From positions 1 to 16,204 of the forward strand of contig JAWOBE010000237.1 in NCBI GenBank assembly GCA_046498185.1: a DNA stretch of 16,204 nt, written 5' to 3'. The translations under genes were made by a program, and so were the position numbers. Source of the DNA: CAYXDR01 sp046498185. Lineage in GTDB: Bacteria > Desulfobacterota > DSM-4660 > Desulfatiglandales > Desulfatiglandaceae. The notes under the pieces are model-generated. The model was not told the DNA's origin. It was given only the letters and a program-made list of their open reading frames with translations, and did no database searches. Each line of letters starts with the position of its first letter. Position 1 is the first letter of the stretch. Shown piece by piece: positions 6,571-13,371 of the stretch.

Positions 6571-6625
6571 GCCTGAAAGTAAAATTCACCTTTCCCACAC
6601 TGCTGTACCGTCAATTAATTTTAGT

Positions 6626-6650
6626 TTTGAATTTGTTTTATTCAAATTTT
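6626..6650 (+). terminator. Weak AT-rich hairpin plus T-run after the SDR gene
   Basis: TTTGAAT (6626-6632) pairs with ATTCAAA (6640-6646) across a seven-base loop, followed by TTTT. The stem is perfect but has little GC, so termination strength would be low. Confidence 0.3.
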
Positions 6651-6696
6651 AAATATTGCTTAGGACTTGGGATTTCGTGCTTCGGATTTATAATCT

Positions 6697-6720
6697 GTAG
6701 GTCGGGATTCCAAACCCGAC
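6697..6720 (+). repeat. REP-like hairpin with GTAG head
   Basis: GTAG is followed by GTCGGG (6701-6706), an eight-base loop and CCCGAC (6715-6720). The GTAG head and hairpin layout match the other REP-like units in the window, though the stem sequence differs. Confidence 0.45.
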
Positions 6721-6841
6721 ATTGGTATGAACTCTATGACTTGCATGCTGGCTAAGGAACACCTCCCTACAGATACAGCAGGAAATAAAGATGAGGATCC
6801 GTGCATTTTTCTTGTAATCGAACTCGATCTCCTGATATGTT

Positions 6842-6859
6842 TTGAAACCGGCGTTTCAA
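6842..6859 (+). promoter_or_regulatory. Perfect hairpin upstream of the IHF/HU gene
   Basis: TTGAAAC (6842-6848), loop CGGC, GTTTCAA (6853-6859). It ends 11 bases before the GGAG of the ribosome-binding site (6871-6874). It could be an operator or a 5'-UTR structure; no T-run follows, so it is not a typical terminator. Confidence 0.35.
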
Positions 6860-6885
6860 GTACCCAAGATGGAGAATCTTATTCA

Positions 6886-7173
6886 ATGACACTTACAAAA
6901 AATGACCTTAGAGAGGCCGTCCTGTCCCAAAATGATCTGACGAAGGATCAGGCCGCGAATGTCGTCGATAGCCTTATCGAACTTATTAAATCCACGCTTG
7001 AGGATGGAGAAAAAGTTCTGATATCCGGTTTCGGGAAGTTCGAGATAAAAGAAAAGAAATCACGTCGAGGCAGAAATCCTGCAACCGGAAACGACCTTAT
7101 TCTAGACGGTCGACGAATCGTCACGTTCAAGAGCTCGGATGTTCTGAGGCGAAAACTGAACAATGAGAAGTAA
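6886..7173 (+). CDS. Integration host factor alpha / HU-family DNA-binding protein, 95 aa
   Basis: A DNABII protein that bends DNA as a dimer. The start MTLTKNDLREAV, the core VLISGFGKFEIKEK (45-57), the arm RRGRNPATGND (60-70) with the intercalating proline P65, and the end GRRIVTFKSSDVLRRKLN match IHF-alpha more closely than HU, and the length (95 aa) fits. The ATG at 6886 is chosen because similarity begins there and GGAG lies 11 bases upstream; a longer in-frame start at 6727 would add 53 unrelated residues. It stands alone rather than behind pheT, the common position of ihfA in enterobacteria. The partner (beta subunit or self) cannot be told. Confidence 0.9.
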   Translation: MTLTKNDLREAVLSQNDLTKDQAANVVDSLIELIKSTLEDGEKVLISGFGKFEIKEKKSRRGRNPATGNDLILDGRRIVTFKSSDVLRRKLNNEK

Positions 7174-7250
7174 GCAATCCAGGAGATACATCCCTGTCTA
7201 GGGTAAAGAGCTCCCCTAAAATTAATAGGCCATTTTATTCAAGCAAGTTA

Positions 7251-7279
7251 GTGTTCATCCGGCATTTCCGGATGGACAC
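7251..7279. repeat. Strong 12-bp palindromic hairpin, intergenic
   Basis: GTGTTCATCCGG (7251-7262) pairs with CCGGATGGACAC (7268-7279) with one G-T wobble and a five-base loop. It lies between the convergent IHF and exported-protein genes. No T-run follows on either strand, so a repeat-family hairpin is more likely than a terminator. Confidence 0.5.
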
Positions 7280-7353
7280 AAGTTAAGAAGTCCAGAAATC
7301 GCCTTTCCCGCTGAAATTGAGGGGTTTCTTGACGACCTGGGGTCTCCAAGAGG

Positions 7354-7390
7354 AAAAACGGGGGCCTGCGGCTCCACCCCGCAAGCCCCC
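7354..7390 (-). terminator. Rho-independent terminator of the exported-protein gene
   Basis: On the minus strand a GC-rich stem (GGGGGCTTGCGG with CCGCAGGCCCCC, one mismatch, seven-base loop; 7360-7390) is followed by GTTTTTCC. It begins about 33 bases after the stop codon at 7423. Confidence 0.7.
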
Positions 7391-7422
7391 TTTCCGGCAC
7401 CTTCATTTTGAAAGTCCGTCCC

Positions 7423-7929
7423 CTATTCTATAGAATCGGCAATGTCTGAAAGCGGCACATCACCTGCCAGTGAAGCAATATCCTCCTGGCTGCCGAAAGA
7501 ATCTGTCGAGATGATTACTATTGTTTCATCATGAACTGGTATCAGCAAGTTGCTTTTGCCGCCTTTCTTATTGAGATCGAGCACAGCCTTGTATCCCGAG
7601 ACTTTCAGGGTCTTCACTTCTTTTTCAGGCGTCTCCACTCGAAATTTTTTCATGCTCTCAAATGCCTTCATCCCTGGCGAGGTGGAGCCGCTTACAATCC
7701 TGAGCTCCAGACGGCTCCCGTTATGATCTGTATAATGCTGCTCAAGAACAGACCATGCCTCGCCGCCTTGTTCCATATTCATGCCGCTCGGTTCTCCTGA
7801 TTTTTCCAGACCGCCAATGTTCTCAGGCAACAAGGGAATCCACCCTTGATACTCAACCGCATGAGCAATCGACGAAGCTAGAAGGAAATAAAGGCTAAGA
7901 ATCAATATGTTCATCCACTTAAATCTCAT
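7423..7929 (-). CDS. Exported protein of unknown function, 168 aa
   Basis: The N-terminus is a clear Sec signal peptide: a short basic start (MRFKW), a hydrophobic core ILILSLYFLLASS and a likely cleavage after AHA at about residue 24, so the mature protein is probably periplasmic. The mature part opens with GWIPLLPENIGGLEKSGEP and is predicted to be mostly beta-strand with a VLDLNKKGGKSNLLIPV stretch; there are no cysteines or known catalytic motifs. I do not recognise the family. The start is supported by AGGAGGTG about 5 bases before the ATG and the gene ends at its own rho-independent terminator. It is a monocistronic unit with long repeat-bearing gaps on both sides. Confidence 0.75.
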   Translation of the reverse strand: MRFKWMNILILSLYFLLASSIAHAVEYQGWIPLLPENIGGLEKSGEPSGMNMEQGGEAWSVLEQHYTDHNGSRLELRIVSGSTSPGMKAFESMKKFRVETPEKEVKTLKVSGYKAVLDLNKKGGKSNLLIPVHDETIVIISTDSFGSQEDIASLAGDVPLSDIADSIE

Positions 7930-8493
7930 TTACACCTCCTGAAAAATTAAATTAACACTAAATCCAGTAAATCCCGGATCACCCGCTCCAATCAACTCTT
8001 TAAACATGCCGCCTCAATCAGCGGGAAATTAAATACAAACGGGATTAATAAATTCCTTCGAAATAAATTATATTATAACTAAGTCTATTTTCATAGTCAT
8101 ATTTAAAACATTCCATACATTTCGTGTCAGGTCAATAGCTCTATCAAAAATTTTTGCCTGAAATCTGCTATACCTGATCCATGGCAAAAACGCAGACATC
8201 CTGTGTGGTTTACCGGGTATCCGGCCCGGTTCGTCATTCTAAAATAACAGACGAGGCAGCTAGCCCTGGAGTGTCAAAATGAAATTTTTACGGAAGCATC
8301 GTTCGGAGTAGGCGCGGTAGGGAAACCGCGCCTACACGGGCAGAAGAAAGGAAACAGAATCATTAAGAAACAATTTCTGCTTATACGCTTTTAACTGTTT
8401 TTATATATCTTCTCATGTGTTAGCTCGGTCAAAAGCAATAATACCATTATCATGGGCGCTTTTTTCAGGAACTTGGAACGCTATGTAACGCAT
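7930..8493. other. Long intergenic region with hairpins, no gene seen
   Basis: AT-rich around 8030-8120. Contains the strong REP-like hairpin at 8308-8335 and a smaller hairpin ACCGGG/CCCGGT (8212-8217, 8225-8230). I found no credible coding frame with a ribosome-binding site, no tRNA, and no clear terminator for the dehydrogenase gene that ends at 8494. Confidence 0.5.
8308..8335. repeat. REP-like hairpin with GTAG head, perfect 11-bp stem
   Basis: GTAGGCGCGGT (8308-8318) pairs perfectly with ACCGCGCCTAC (8325-8335) around the loop AGGGAA. Both ends start with GTAGG when read 5' to 3', as do the other REP-like units. No T-run follows. Confidence 0.6.
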
Positions 8494-9486
8494 TCAAGGC
8501 AGTAGAACGACCTTTGCTGCAGAAATGCGCCCGTTGGCAAGATCATCGAAAGCCCTTGCTCCTTCCGAGAGCGGCATGGTTTTCACCCATTCAAGCCCCC
8601 CGAACATACCATCTGCGAGACACTGGACCGTGGCACGGAAGTCTTCTCTGGTATAGGTGTAAATTCCAATGAGAGCAATTTCCTGCAGGGTGATTTTTCT
8701 TATATCCAGGCCTTCCTTTGAATCCATGAGACCGATATGCATGAAAATCCCCCCCGGCGATACGGCCTTGGATGCCATGGCCCTCGTAACCCCGCCCCCT
8801 ACGGCATCGACTACCAGGTCGAAAGCATCGGCGTCGATTTCGGACCCGTCAGAAGGGTCGTAGACGTCACACTGCGTGTAATGCTCAAGGGTTTTCCGCC
8901 TAAGAGCATTGGTTTCCGCAACGGTTACATGCCTGCTCCCACAGTTTTTGAGGAACAGGGCTGCAAACATTCCAATGGCACCGCCGCCTATAATCAGAGT
9001 TTTCAATTCCGAAAGCGGCCGTGCCGATTGCATGCGCGCCATGTTGATCGTATGGAGGGCGCAGGCCGCCGGCTCTGTAAGAGAAGCATGCACGTTATCC
9101 AGGGTGTCCGGTATTGGAACGAGATTCCTCTCGGGAATGACCACGTACTCGCAATAGCCCCCCGCAAGACGCATTCCGATCAATTCCCGGGACATGCATA
9201 AATTGGTGCGCCCGCTTTCACAGTAGGTACAGGCACCGCAGGTTATGAGCGGGTTAATAACGACACGCTCCCCTTTCCGGGGACCGGATGTTACGGTACC
9301 CGCCAGTTCATGGCCCAATATCAGAGGTGGGACCCTGCGTGGATCGTGCCCATGGTAAGCGTGCATATCCGAACCGCATATGCCTGTCGCAGCCACCTTT
9401 ACAAGCACCTCCCCTGATCCGGGTGTTGGTTCGGGTTCGTCGCGGTAAACAACTTCATCGGGTTTTGTGTACACGAGCGCTTTCAT
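8494..9486 (-). CDS. Zinc-dependent medium-chain alcohol/polyol dehydrogenase, 330 aa
   Basis: A zinc-binding MDR enzyme that oxidises an alcohol with NAD(P)+. Catalytic-zinc ligands are C37 (GICGSD) and H59-E60 (LGHE), with E138 in LTEPAACALH. The structural-zinc lobe has C83, C86, C89 and C97 (CGACTYCESGRTNLC). The cofactor loop is IIGGGAIG (165-172). The sequence resembles the sorbitol/threonine/galactitol-phosphate dehydrogenase branch, so a polyol or hydroxy acid is a reasonable guess, but the exact substrate is not visible. The ATG follows AAGGAGGG by about 7 bases. It is transcribed divergently from the TRAP/AOR operon and shares its operator sequence, so it probably belongs to the same pathway. 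Confidence 0.9.
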   Translation of the reverse strand: MKALVYTKPDEVVYRDEPEPTPGSGEVLVKVAATGICGSDMHAYHGHDPRRVPPLILGHELAGTVTSGPRKGERVVINPLITCGACTYCESGRTNLCMSRELIGMRLAGGYCEYVVIPERNLVPIPDTLDNVHASLTEPAACALHTINMARMQSARPLSELKTLIIGGGAIGMFAALFLKNCGSRHVTVAETNALRRKTLEHYTQCDVYDPSDGSEIDADAFDLVVDAVGGGVTRAMASKAVSPGGIFMHIGLMDSKEGLDIRKITLQEIALIGIYTYTREDFRATVQCLADGMFGGLEWVKTMPLSEGARAFDDLANGRISAAKVVLLP

Positions 9487-9505
9487 GGTTATTCCCTCCT
9501 TTCTT

Positions 9506-9521
9506 ATGAAACCGGTATCAT
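9506..9521. promoter_or_regulatory. Operator copy 1, in front of the dehydrogenase gene
   Basis: ATGAAACCGGTATCAT, identical to the core of the copy at 9744-9763 except for one base, and a palindrome with one mismatched pair. It lies just downstream of the minus-strand -10 region, across the expected start, which is a repressing position. The central CCGG symmetry with AAAC/GTTT flanks is typical of LacI-family operators. Confidence 0.6.
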
Positions 9522-9524
9522 CAA

Positions 9525-9553
9525 TCGCTAAACGACTTTTTATTCTTTGTCAA
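9525..9553 (-). promoter_or_regulatory. Sigma-70-type promoter candidate for the dehydrogenase gene
   Basis: On the minus strand TTGACA (9548-9553) is followed after 17 bases by TAGCGA (9525-9530), a weak -10. The -35 is a perfect match. Operator copy 1 follows directly. Confidence 0.5.
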
Positions 9554-9609
9554 ATAAAATATATTATTCGTTCGAAATTTTCCCTGATCGCGTAGGTCCC
9601 GAAAAATGT

Positions 9610-9635
9610 TTAGTTAAAGAAGCGTCTATAACTAA
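9610..9635. promoter_or_regulatory. Inverted repeat TTAGTTA-N12-TAACTAA
   Basis: Perfect 7-bp arms (9610-9616 and 9629-9635) midway between the two divergent promoters, about 57 bases from the minus-strand -35 and over 80 from the plus-strand -35. It may bind a second regulator; AT-rich repeats this short can also arise by chance. Confidence 0.25.
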
Positions 9636-9717
9636 TTAACTTATCGGGGATTTTAATTTTGGCATGCCTTGAAGTCCATCATAAAAGACTCGTAACTTAT
9701 TTTTTAAAAAATAATGC

Positions 9718-9747
9718 TTGACAAATGATTTTATTTTTGTTGAGAAT
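9718..9747 (+). promoter_or_regulatory. Sigma-70-type promoter candidate for the TRAP/AOR operon
   Basis: TTGACA (9718-9723) with TGAGAA at 17 bases or GAGAAT (9742-9747) at 18 bases as the -10. The operator palindrome overlaps the -10 and the expected start, so bound repressor would block polymerase. Confidence 0.6.
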
Positions 9748-9763
9748 GAAACCGGTTTCATTC
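9744..9763. promoter_or_regulatory. Operator copy 2, in front of the TRAP/AOR operon
   Basis: GAATGAAACCGGTTTCATTC is a perfect 20-bp palindrome overlapping the -10 and start of the plus-strand promoter. Its 16-bp core matches copy 1 at 15 of 16 bases. LacI-family repressors of sugar and sugar-acid genes commonly use operators of this form. No LacI gene is in the window. Confidence 0.7.
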
Positions 9764-9832
9764 ATTACTCCTTTACACGATGTTCACCCTTTATATAGTC
9801 CCGAGGGGGCTTTCACATCGGGAGGAAATGCA

Positions 9833-9952
9833 ATGCAAATCAGCATTGCCGCCTTCGGCCTAATTCCATCAGTCAACCGCTCGATTTTCTCACGAGTTCT
9901 TATAACCTTTCAGCCGACCATCTGGGTCGGTTCATCAGTAAAAAGGAGCTGA
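9833..9952 (+). CDS. Possible 39-aa leader or small protein at the head of the operon
   Basis: An ATG with a strong GGGAGGA ribosome-binding site 7 bases upstream opens a frame that starts MQISIAAFGLIPSVNRSIF and ends one base before the next ATG at 9954, so the two would be translationally coupled. The product is hydrophobic with basic residues and has no recognised family. A hairpin (CCGACC 9914-9919 with GGTCGG 9925-9930) lies inside the frame, just ahead of the next ribosome-binding site, so a leader controlling access to that site is possible. It may also be a chance frame. Confidence 0.35.
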   Translation: MQISIAAFGLIPSVNRSIFSRVLITFQPTIWVGSSVKRS

Positions 9953-9953
9953 A

Positions 9954-10223
9954 ATGGCTGAGCAGCACGCCAGGAAATCCACACCAAAACCAGGCAGGGG
10001 AATGCTGCGCATCTCATGCGGGCTGTTTCTTATATTCTTTGCCAACTTAATAGTTGGCAAATGCAATATCGCGTTTCATTGGGGATGGCCGCATTGGGAT
10101 GGCGTGTTCGAATTCCTGCTTCTTGGATTGGCGACCACCATGTTTATCGTGGCGGCCCTGAAACGTGAAGAGGCCGAAAAGAAAAGCGATAACCTAAACC
10201 TAAAGGAGGCTCAAAATGAGTGA
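9954..10223 (+). CDS. Small two-helix membrane protein at the head of the TRAP operon, 89 aa
   Basis: A basic N-terminus (about residues 5-18), a first membrane segment LFLIFFANLIVGKCNIAF (about 24-41), a short loop rich in aromatic residues (HWGWPHWDG), a second segment FEFLLLGLATTMFIVAAL (about 52-69) and a charged tail KREEAEKKSDN. Both ends are therefore probably cytoplasmic. It is not DctQ, which is encoded separately downstream with four segments. The ribosome-binding site AAGGAG precedes the ATG, and the stop overlaps the start of dctP by 8 bases, so the two are likely coupled. It may be an accessory subunit of this transporter (inference from position only). Confidence 0.7.
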   Translation: MAEQHARKSTPKPGRGMLRISCGLFLIFFANLIVGKCNIAFHWGWPHWDGVFEFLLLGLATTMFIVAALKREEAEKKSDNLNLKEAQNE

Positions 10224-11373
10224 TTTGAAAAAAGAAGAACTGGAATTGAAATCAGCGGAAAGACGTCATTTTTTGCAGGCAAGTGCCAAATTTGGTTTTA
10301 CCGCAGCCACGGTGGCACTGTTCAGCGGTTTGATTCATTCACCGGAAGCTGTCGCGCAAGTAGGCAAGGAAGAAAGCGAACGGAAAAAGGCAGCCAAGTA
10401 TACAATGAATATAGCGACCGCCTATATCATCGGTGCTTCCAGAAGCTATCCCATCATGCAGCTCGACATGAAGGAAAATGTCCAGAACACCAGCAATGGC
10501 GAAATATATGTGAAGCTCGCACCGGGAGGCCAGCTTGGCGCAGGCAGCGCTCTTGCCCAAAAAGTCCAATCAAATACCATTCAAGCAGCCCAGCATTCTG
10601 TTTCCAATTTCGCGCCTTTTGCGCCGGTCGTCGACCTTCTCAACATCCCCTACTGGTGTGGCGAGAACCAGCGTTTCATCAACCTGGTCACCTCCGATTC
10701 ATGGAAGAACGAGGTGAATCCCAAGGTGGCTGAAAAGGGTTTTAAAATTCTCTGGTACGTCGTCATTGATCCGCGCGTGGTAGCGATTCGGAAGGGAATA
10801 AAGGGCCCTATCAAGACGCCGGAACAAATGAAGGGGATAAAATTCAGGGTACCGGGCTCAAAGATTCTGGCTCAGTTTTACCACCTGCTGGGCGCCAACC
10901 CGACCCCTGTAGCATGGGGTGAAACCAGCAGCGCCATTAAACAGGGAGTTGCCGATGCACTGGATCCTTCGGTTGAAGCACTTTACGTTTTCGGGTTCAA
11001 GGATACTCTCAGCTGGGTCACATTCAACGGCGCAGTTCAGGACTGCCAGGTTTACTCCTGCAATCTTGAGTGGTTTAACAGCCTCCCCAAGAAATTACAG
11101 GAAGCAATTGAATTCGCAAGTGAAATCACCATGCGCCAGAACCTTGCCAAGGTTCCCGCGGCACGCGCCTATGCCATGGCGGAACTAAGTAAATCCGGAG
11201 TTCAGTTCTACGTGCCCACGGAGCAGGAGAAAAAACTATGGGTCGATGCAGCCGGCGCCCAGTTGCCGGAATGGGACGAATTTAAAAAGGATCTGGCAGG
11301 TGACCTGAAGACATTTGACAAGCTTCAAGAGGCGGCAAACACGAAGGGAGCTTTCTACGTCCACGACGTATAA
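10216..11373 (+). CDS. dctP: TRAP transporter solute-binding protein (DctP family), 385 aa
   Basis: The periplasmic receptor of a TRAP transporter. The N-terminus has a twin-arginine signal, ERRHFLQ at 15-21 followed by a hydrophobic stretch to about residue 48 (AVAQ), so export through Tat is likely. The mature part has the family course IYVKLAPGGQLGAG, then GPIKTPEQMKGIKFRVPG with R211, the arginine that in characterised members pairs with the substrate carboxylate, then NPTPVAWGETSSAIKQGVADALDP. A conserved Arg at that place supports an organic-acid ligand. Its ribosome-binding site AAAGGAGG lies inside the end of the upstream gene. A hairpin follows the stop codon. The ligand cannot be named. 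Confidence 0.93.
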   Translation: MSDLKKEELELKSAERRHFLQASAKFGFTAATVALFSGLIHSPEAVAQVGKEESERKKAAKYTMNIATAYIIGASRSYPIMQLDMKENVQNTSNGEIYVKLAPGGQLGAGSALAQKVQSNTIQAAQHSVSNFAPFAPVVDLLNIPYWCGENQRFINLVTSDSWKNEVNPKVAEKGFKILWYVVIDPRVVAIRKGIKGPIKTPEQMKGIKFRVPGSKILAQFYHLLGANPTPVAWGETSSAIKQGVADALDPSVEALYVFGFKDTLSWVTFNGAVQDCQVYSCNLEWFNSLPKKLQEAIEFASEITMRQNLAKVPAARAYAMAELSKSGVQFYVPTEQEKKLWVDAAGAQLPEWDEFKKDLAGDLKTFDKLQEAANTKGAFYVHDV

Positions 11374-11385
11374 ATACTGAGATGT

Positions 11386-11419
11386 ATCCTGGAGGCAGCG
11401 GACCGGCGGCTTCCAGGAT
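11386..11419 (+). promoter_or_regulatory. Intercistronic hairpin between dctP and dctQ
   Basis: ATCCTGGA (11386-11393) pairs with TCCAGGAT (11412-11419), a perfect 8-bp stem with a GC-rich loop. No T-run follows, so an mRNA-stabilising or processing hairpin fits better than a terminator. It would favour high dctP output relative to the permeases. Confidence 0.4.
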
Positions 11420-11452
11420 GCTCATCGCCTCGCCGGGAAGGAATCAATAGCG

Positions 11453-11974
11453 ATGATTAACAATAAATTTCTTGCCAAAGTTGATGATCATGGAGAGCGT
11501 TGGTTGCTGCTTCCCCTTTACGCCATGATCGTTATTACGATTTTTGTTGAAGTGTTCAGGCGTTTTGGGCTGCACTACTCTTCGATCTGGGCGGAGGAGA
11601 TCGCACGCTACCTGTTTATCTACGTCTCCTGGATCGGGGCCTCCGCCGCTATAAAGGAACGGGCCCACATTCGGATTGATATCATTCTTCCTTTTGTCGG
11701 CGAGCGCACGAGGGGTATCGTGATGATTTTCGGCGATCTGGTCACGATACTCCTGGCGATTGTGGCCTTTTGGTGGTCACTTGAGACGGTCCTCACATCC
11801 CTTAAATTCGGATCCGTCACCCATGGTCTCAGGATCAGCCAGGCGTGGTTTTTGGCAGCCGTTCCACTGGGATTCGCCATGATGTTTTTTCGGCTGATAC
11901 AGTCGATCATCCGCGATGTTGGCGATATTCGTGCCGGGAACCCCATCTATCGTGGCAAAAAGTTATTTGATTAG
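11453..11974 (+). CDS. dctQ: TRAP transporter small permease subunit (DctQ family), 173 aa
   Basis: The small membrane subunit that partners with DctM. It has four predicted membrane segments (about 17-37, 52-70, 88-112 and 128-150) and the signature WAEEIARYLFIYVSWIGAS followed by KERAHIRID, typical of DctQ. The length is normal for the family. The ribosome-binding site is AAGGAA, 8 bases before the ATG. It follows dctP by 79 bases, a gap that holds a hairpin, and precedes dctM by 8 bases. Confidence 0.93.
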   Translation: MINNKFLAKVDDHGERWLLLPLYAMIVITIFVEVFRRFGLHYSSIWAEEIARYLFIYVSWIGASAAIKERAHIRIDIILPFVGERTRGIVMIFGDLVTILLAIVAFWWSLETVLTSLKFGSVTHGLRISQAWFLAAVPLGFAMMFFRLIQSIIRDVGDIRAGNPIYRGKKLFD

Positions 11975-11982
11975 GAGGTCAC

Positions 11983-13296
11983 GTGCTTCAACAATATTTA
12001 ATGCATCAATCGGAAGTCACTTTAGGGTGGCAATTCTTTCTGCCGTTGGCGATTATGCTCTTGCTGATCCTTCTGGCCGTTCGAGTCTGGGTTGTCGTGG
12101 GGATAGGCGCCCTGTCCATGCTCTATTTCAGTGAAGTGCTACCCCTGACGCTTTTGGGAGAGGCTCTGTTCGACGGTGTGGACTCCTTTGCCCTCATCGC
12201 GGTTCCCCTGTTTATTCTCACCGGCGACGTGTTGGTACGCACCGGCCTTTCCAATAAACTTCTGGACGTTGCGGAAGCCACCATGGGTTCGCGCCGATCA
12301 GGATTGGGGACCTCCACGGTGCTCGGATGCGGCTTTTTTGCCTGCATCAGCGGCTCGGACGCCGCCGATGCAGCCGCTATCAGCCGAATTACGATTGATC
12401 GCCTGGTGGAAAAAGGCTATCCGCGTCCTTATGCATGCGCCCTTGTTGCCGCAGGCGCCTGCACCGGTGTTTTGATTCCGCCGTCCATCAGCTATATCAT
12501 CATCGGTATGGTGCTGGGCATTTCGGCTTCGACACTGTTTCTGGCTGCGGCGGTTCCCGGCGTAATGATTCTCGGAACGGTCATGATAACCAATGCAGTG
12601 ACTAACCGGATCAAGGGGTATGAGAACTCCCTCGGAGGCTTCAGCCTCCAATACTGGCTGAAAACGGTCTACGACGGGCGCTTTGCCCTCATGATACCTT
12701 TTATCATCCTTGGAGGCATTTATTCGGGGCTGTTTACACCAACCGAAAGTGCCGCGGTGGCTGCACTGACCACCATCATCGTGGGCTTCTGCCAAAAGAC
12801 TTTGAAATTGAGCGATATACCCAAAATGCTGGAAACATCCGCCAAAGTCAGCGGCGTGATCATCCCGATCATTGCCTTGAGCCTGCCCCTGGCCCAAACC
12901 CTGGCATCGCTCCAGGTTCCCCAGGCCTTCGTGGCATTCATGACCTCGCTGACGACCAATCCGTACTTGATCATACTCATCATGATTATGATATTGATGA
13001 TTGCAGGATGCGTGATGGAAACCACCCCAAACATCGTGATCCTGTCTCCGTTGTTGCTGCCGTTGGCTTTGGAGATCGGAATGGATGAAGTCCATTTCTG
13101 TATCTTCATGATCACAGCACTGGGAATCGGCTTCATCACACCCCCATTGGGCCTTAATCTCTTCGTAGTCTCAGGGGTAACACAGGTCCCGGTCGTGAGT
13201 ATTTCCCGCTACGCTGTGCCATTTGTTCTTGCGATGATTCTTGTTGTTATTGTTCTGGGATTTGTGCCCGGATTTTCACTTTGGCTGTTGAATTAA
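11983..13296 (+). CDS. dctM: TRAP transporter large permease subunit (DctM family), 437 aa
   Basis: The large membrane subunit, which carries the sodium-coupled transport path in characterised TRAP systems. Several long hydrophobic segments span the protein (about 11-13 expected). Family motifs include SGSDAADAAAISRIT (about 123-137), GVLIPPSISYIIIGM (about 161-175), FTPTESAAVAAL (about 250-261) and TPPLGLNLFVV (about 386-396). The start is GTG at 11983, fixed by TAGGAGGT 5 bases upstream; it gives the normal family length. The next gene begins 75 bases downstream with no terminator seen, so the operon probably continues into the AOR gene. Confidence 0.93.
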   Translation: MLQQYLMHQSEVTLGWQFFLPLAIMLLLILLAVRVWVVVGIGALSMLYFSEVLPLTLLGEALFDGVDSFALIAVPLFILTGDVLVRTGLSNKLLDVAEATMGSRRSGLGTSTVLGCGFFACISGSDAADAAAISRITIDRLVEKGYPRPYACALVAAGACTGVLIPPSISYIIIGMVLGISASTLFLAAAVPGVMILGTVMITNAVTNRIKGYENSLGGFSLQYWLKTVYDGRFALMIPFIILGGIYSGLFTPTESAAVAALTTIIVGFCQKTLKLSDIPKMLETSAKVSGVIIPIIALSLPLAQTLASLQVPQAFVAFMTSLTTNPYLIILIMIMILMIAGCVMETTPNIVILSPLLLPLALEIGMDEVHFCIFMITALGIGFITPPLGLNLFVVSGVTQVPVVSISRYAVPFVLAMILVVIVLGFVPGFSLWLLN

Positions 13297-13371
13297 ATTA
13301 TTTAAAGAAAGAAAGTTTATTTTTGAGATCACTTTGTAAAATATTAAAAATACTAACCAGGAGATTGAATA

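Larger units (their letters stand above)
6571..6885. other. Intergenic region before the IHF/HU gene
   Basis: Contains a weak AT-rich terminator candidate, a REP-like hairpin (6697-6720) and a perfect hairpin just ahead of the next ribosome-binding site. The reading frame of the IHF gene stays open upstream to 6727, but that extension has no family similarity and no ribosome-binding site. Confidence 0.5.
9487..9832. other. Divergent control region of the dehydrogenase and TRAP/AOR operon
   Basis: Holds two promoter candidates pointing outward, two copies of one operator sequence and a 7-bp inverted repeat at 9610-9635 between them. It is AT-rich and has no credible gene. Confidence 0.6.

Noticed and set aside
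6727..6885. Longer N-terminus for the IHF/HU protein
   Set aside because: The 53 added residues do not resemble DNABII proteins, while the ATG at 6886 begins the family sequence and has GGAG upstream.
8212..8230. ACCGGG/CCCGGT hairpin as a terminator
   Set aside because: The stem is six base pairs and no T-run follows on either strand.
12298..13095. 265-aa minus-strand frame inside dctM
   Set aside because: Gln/His-rich antisense translation of a membrane-protein gene; composition is typical of a shadow frame.
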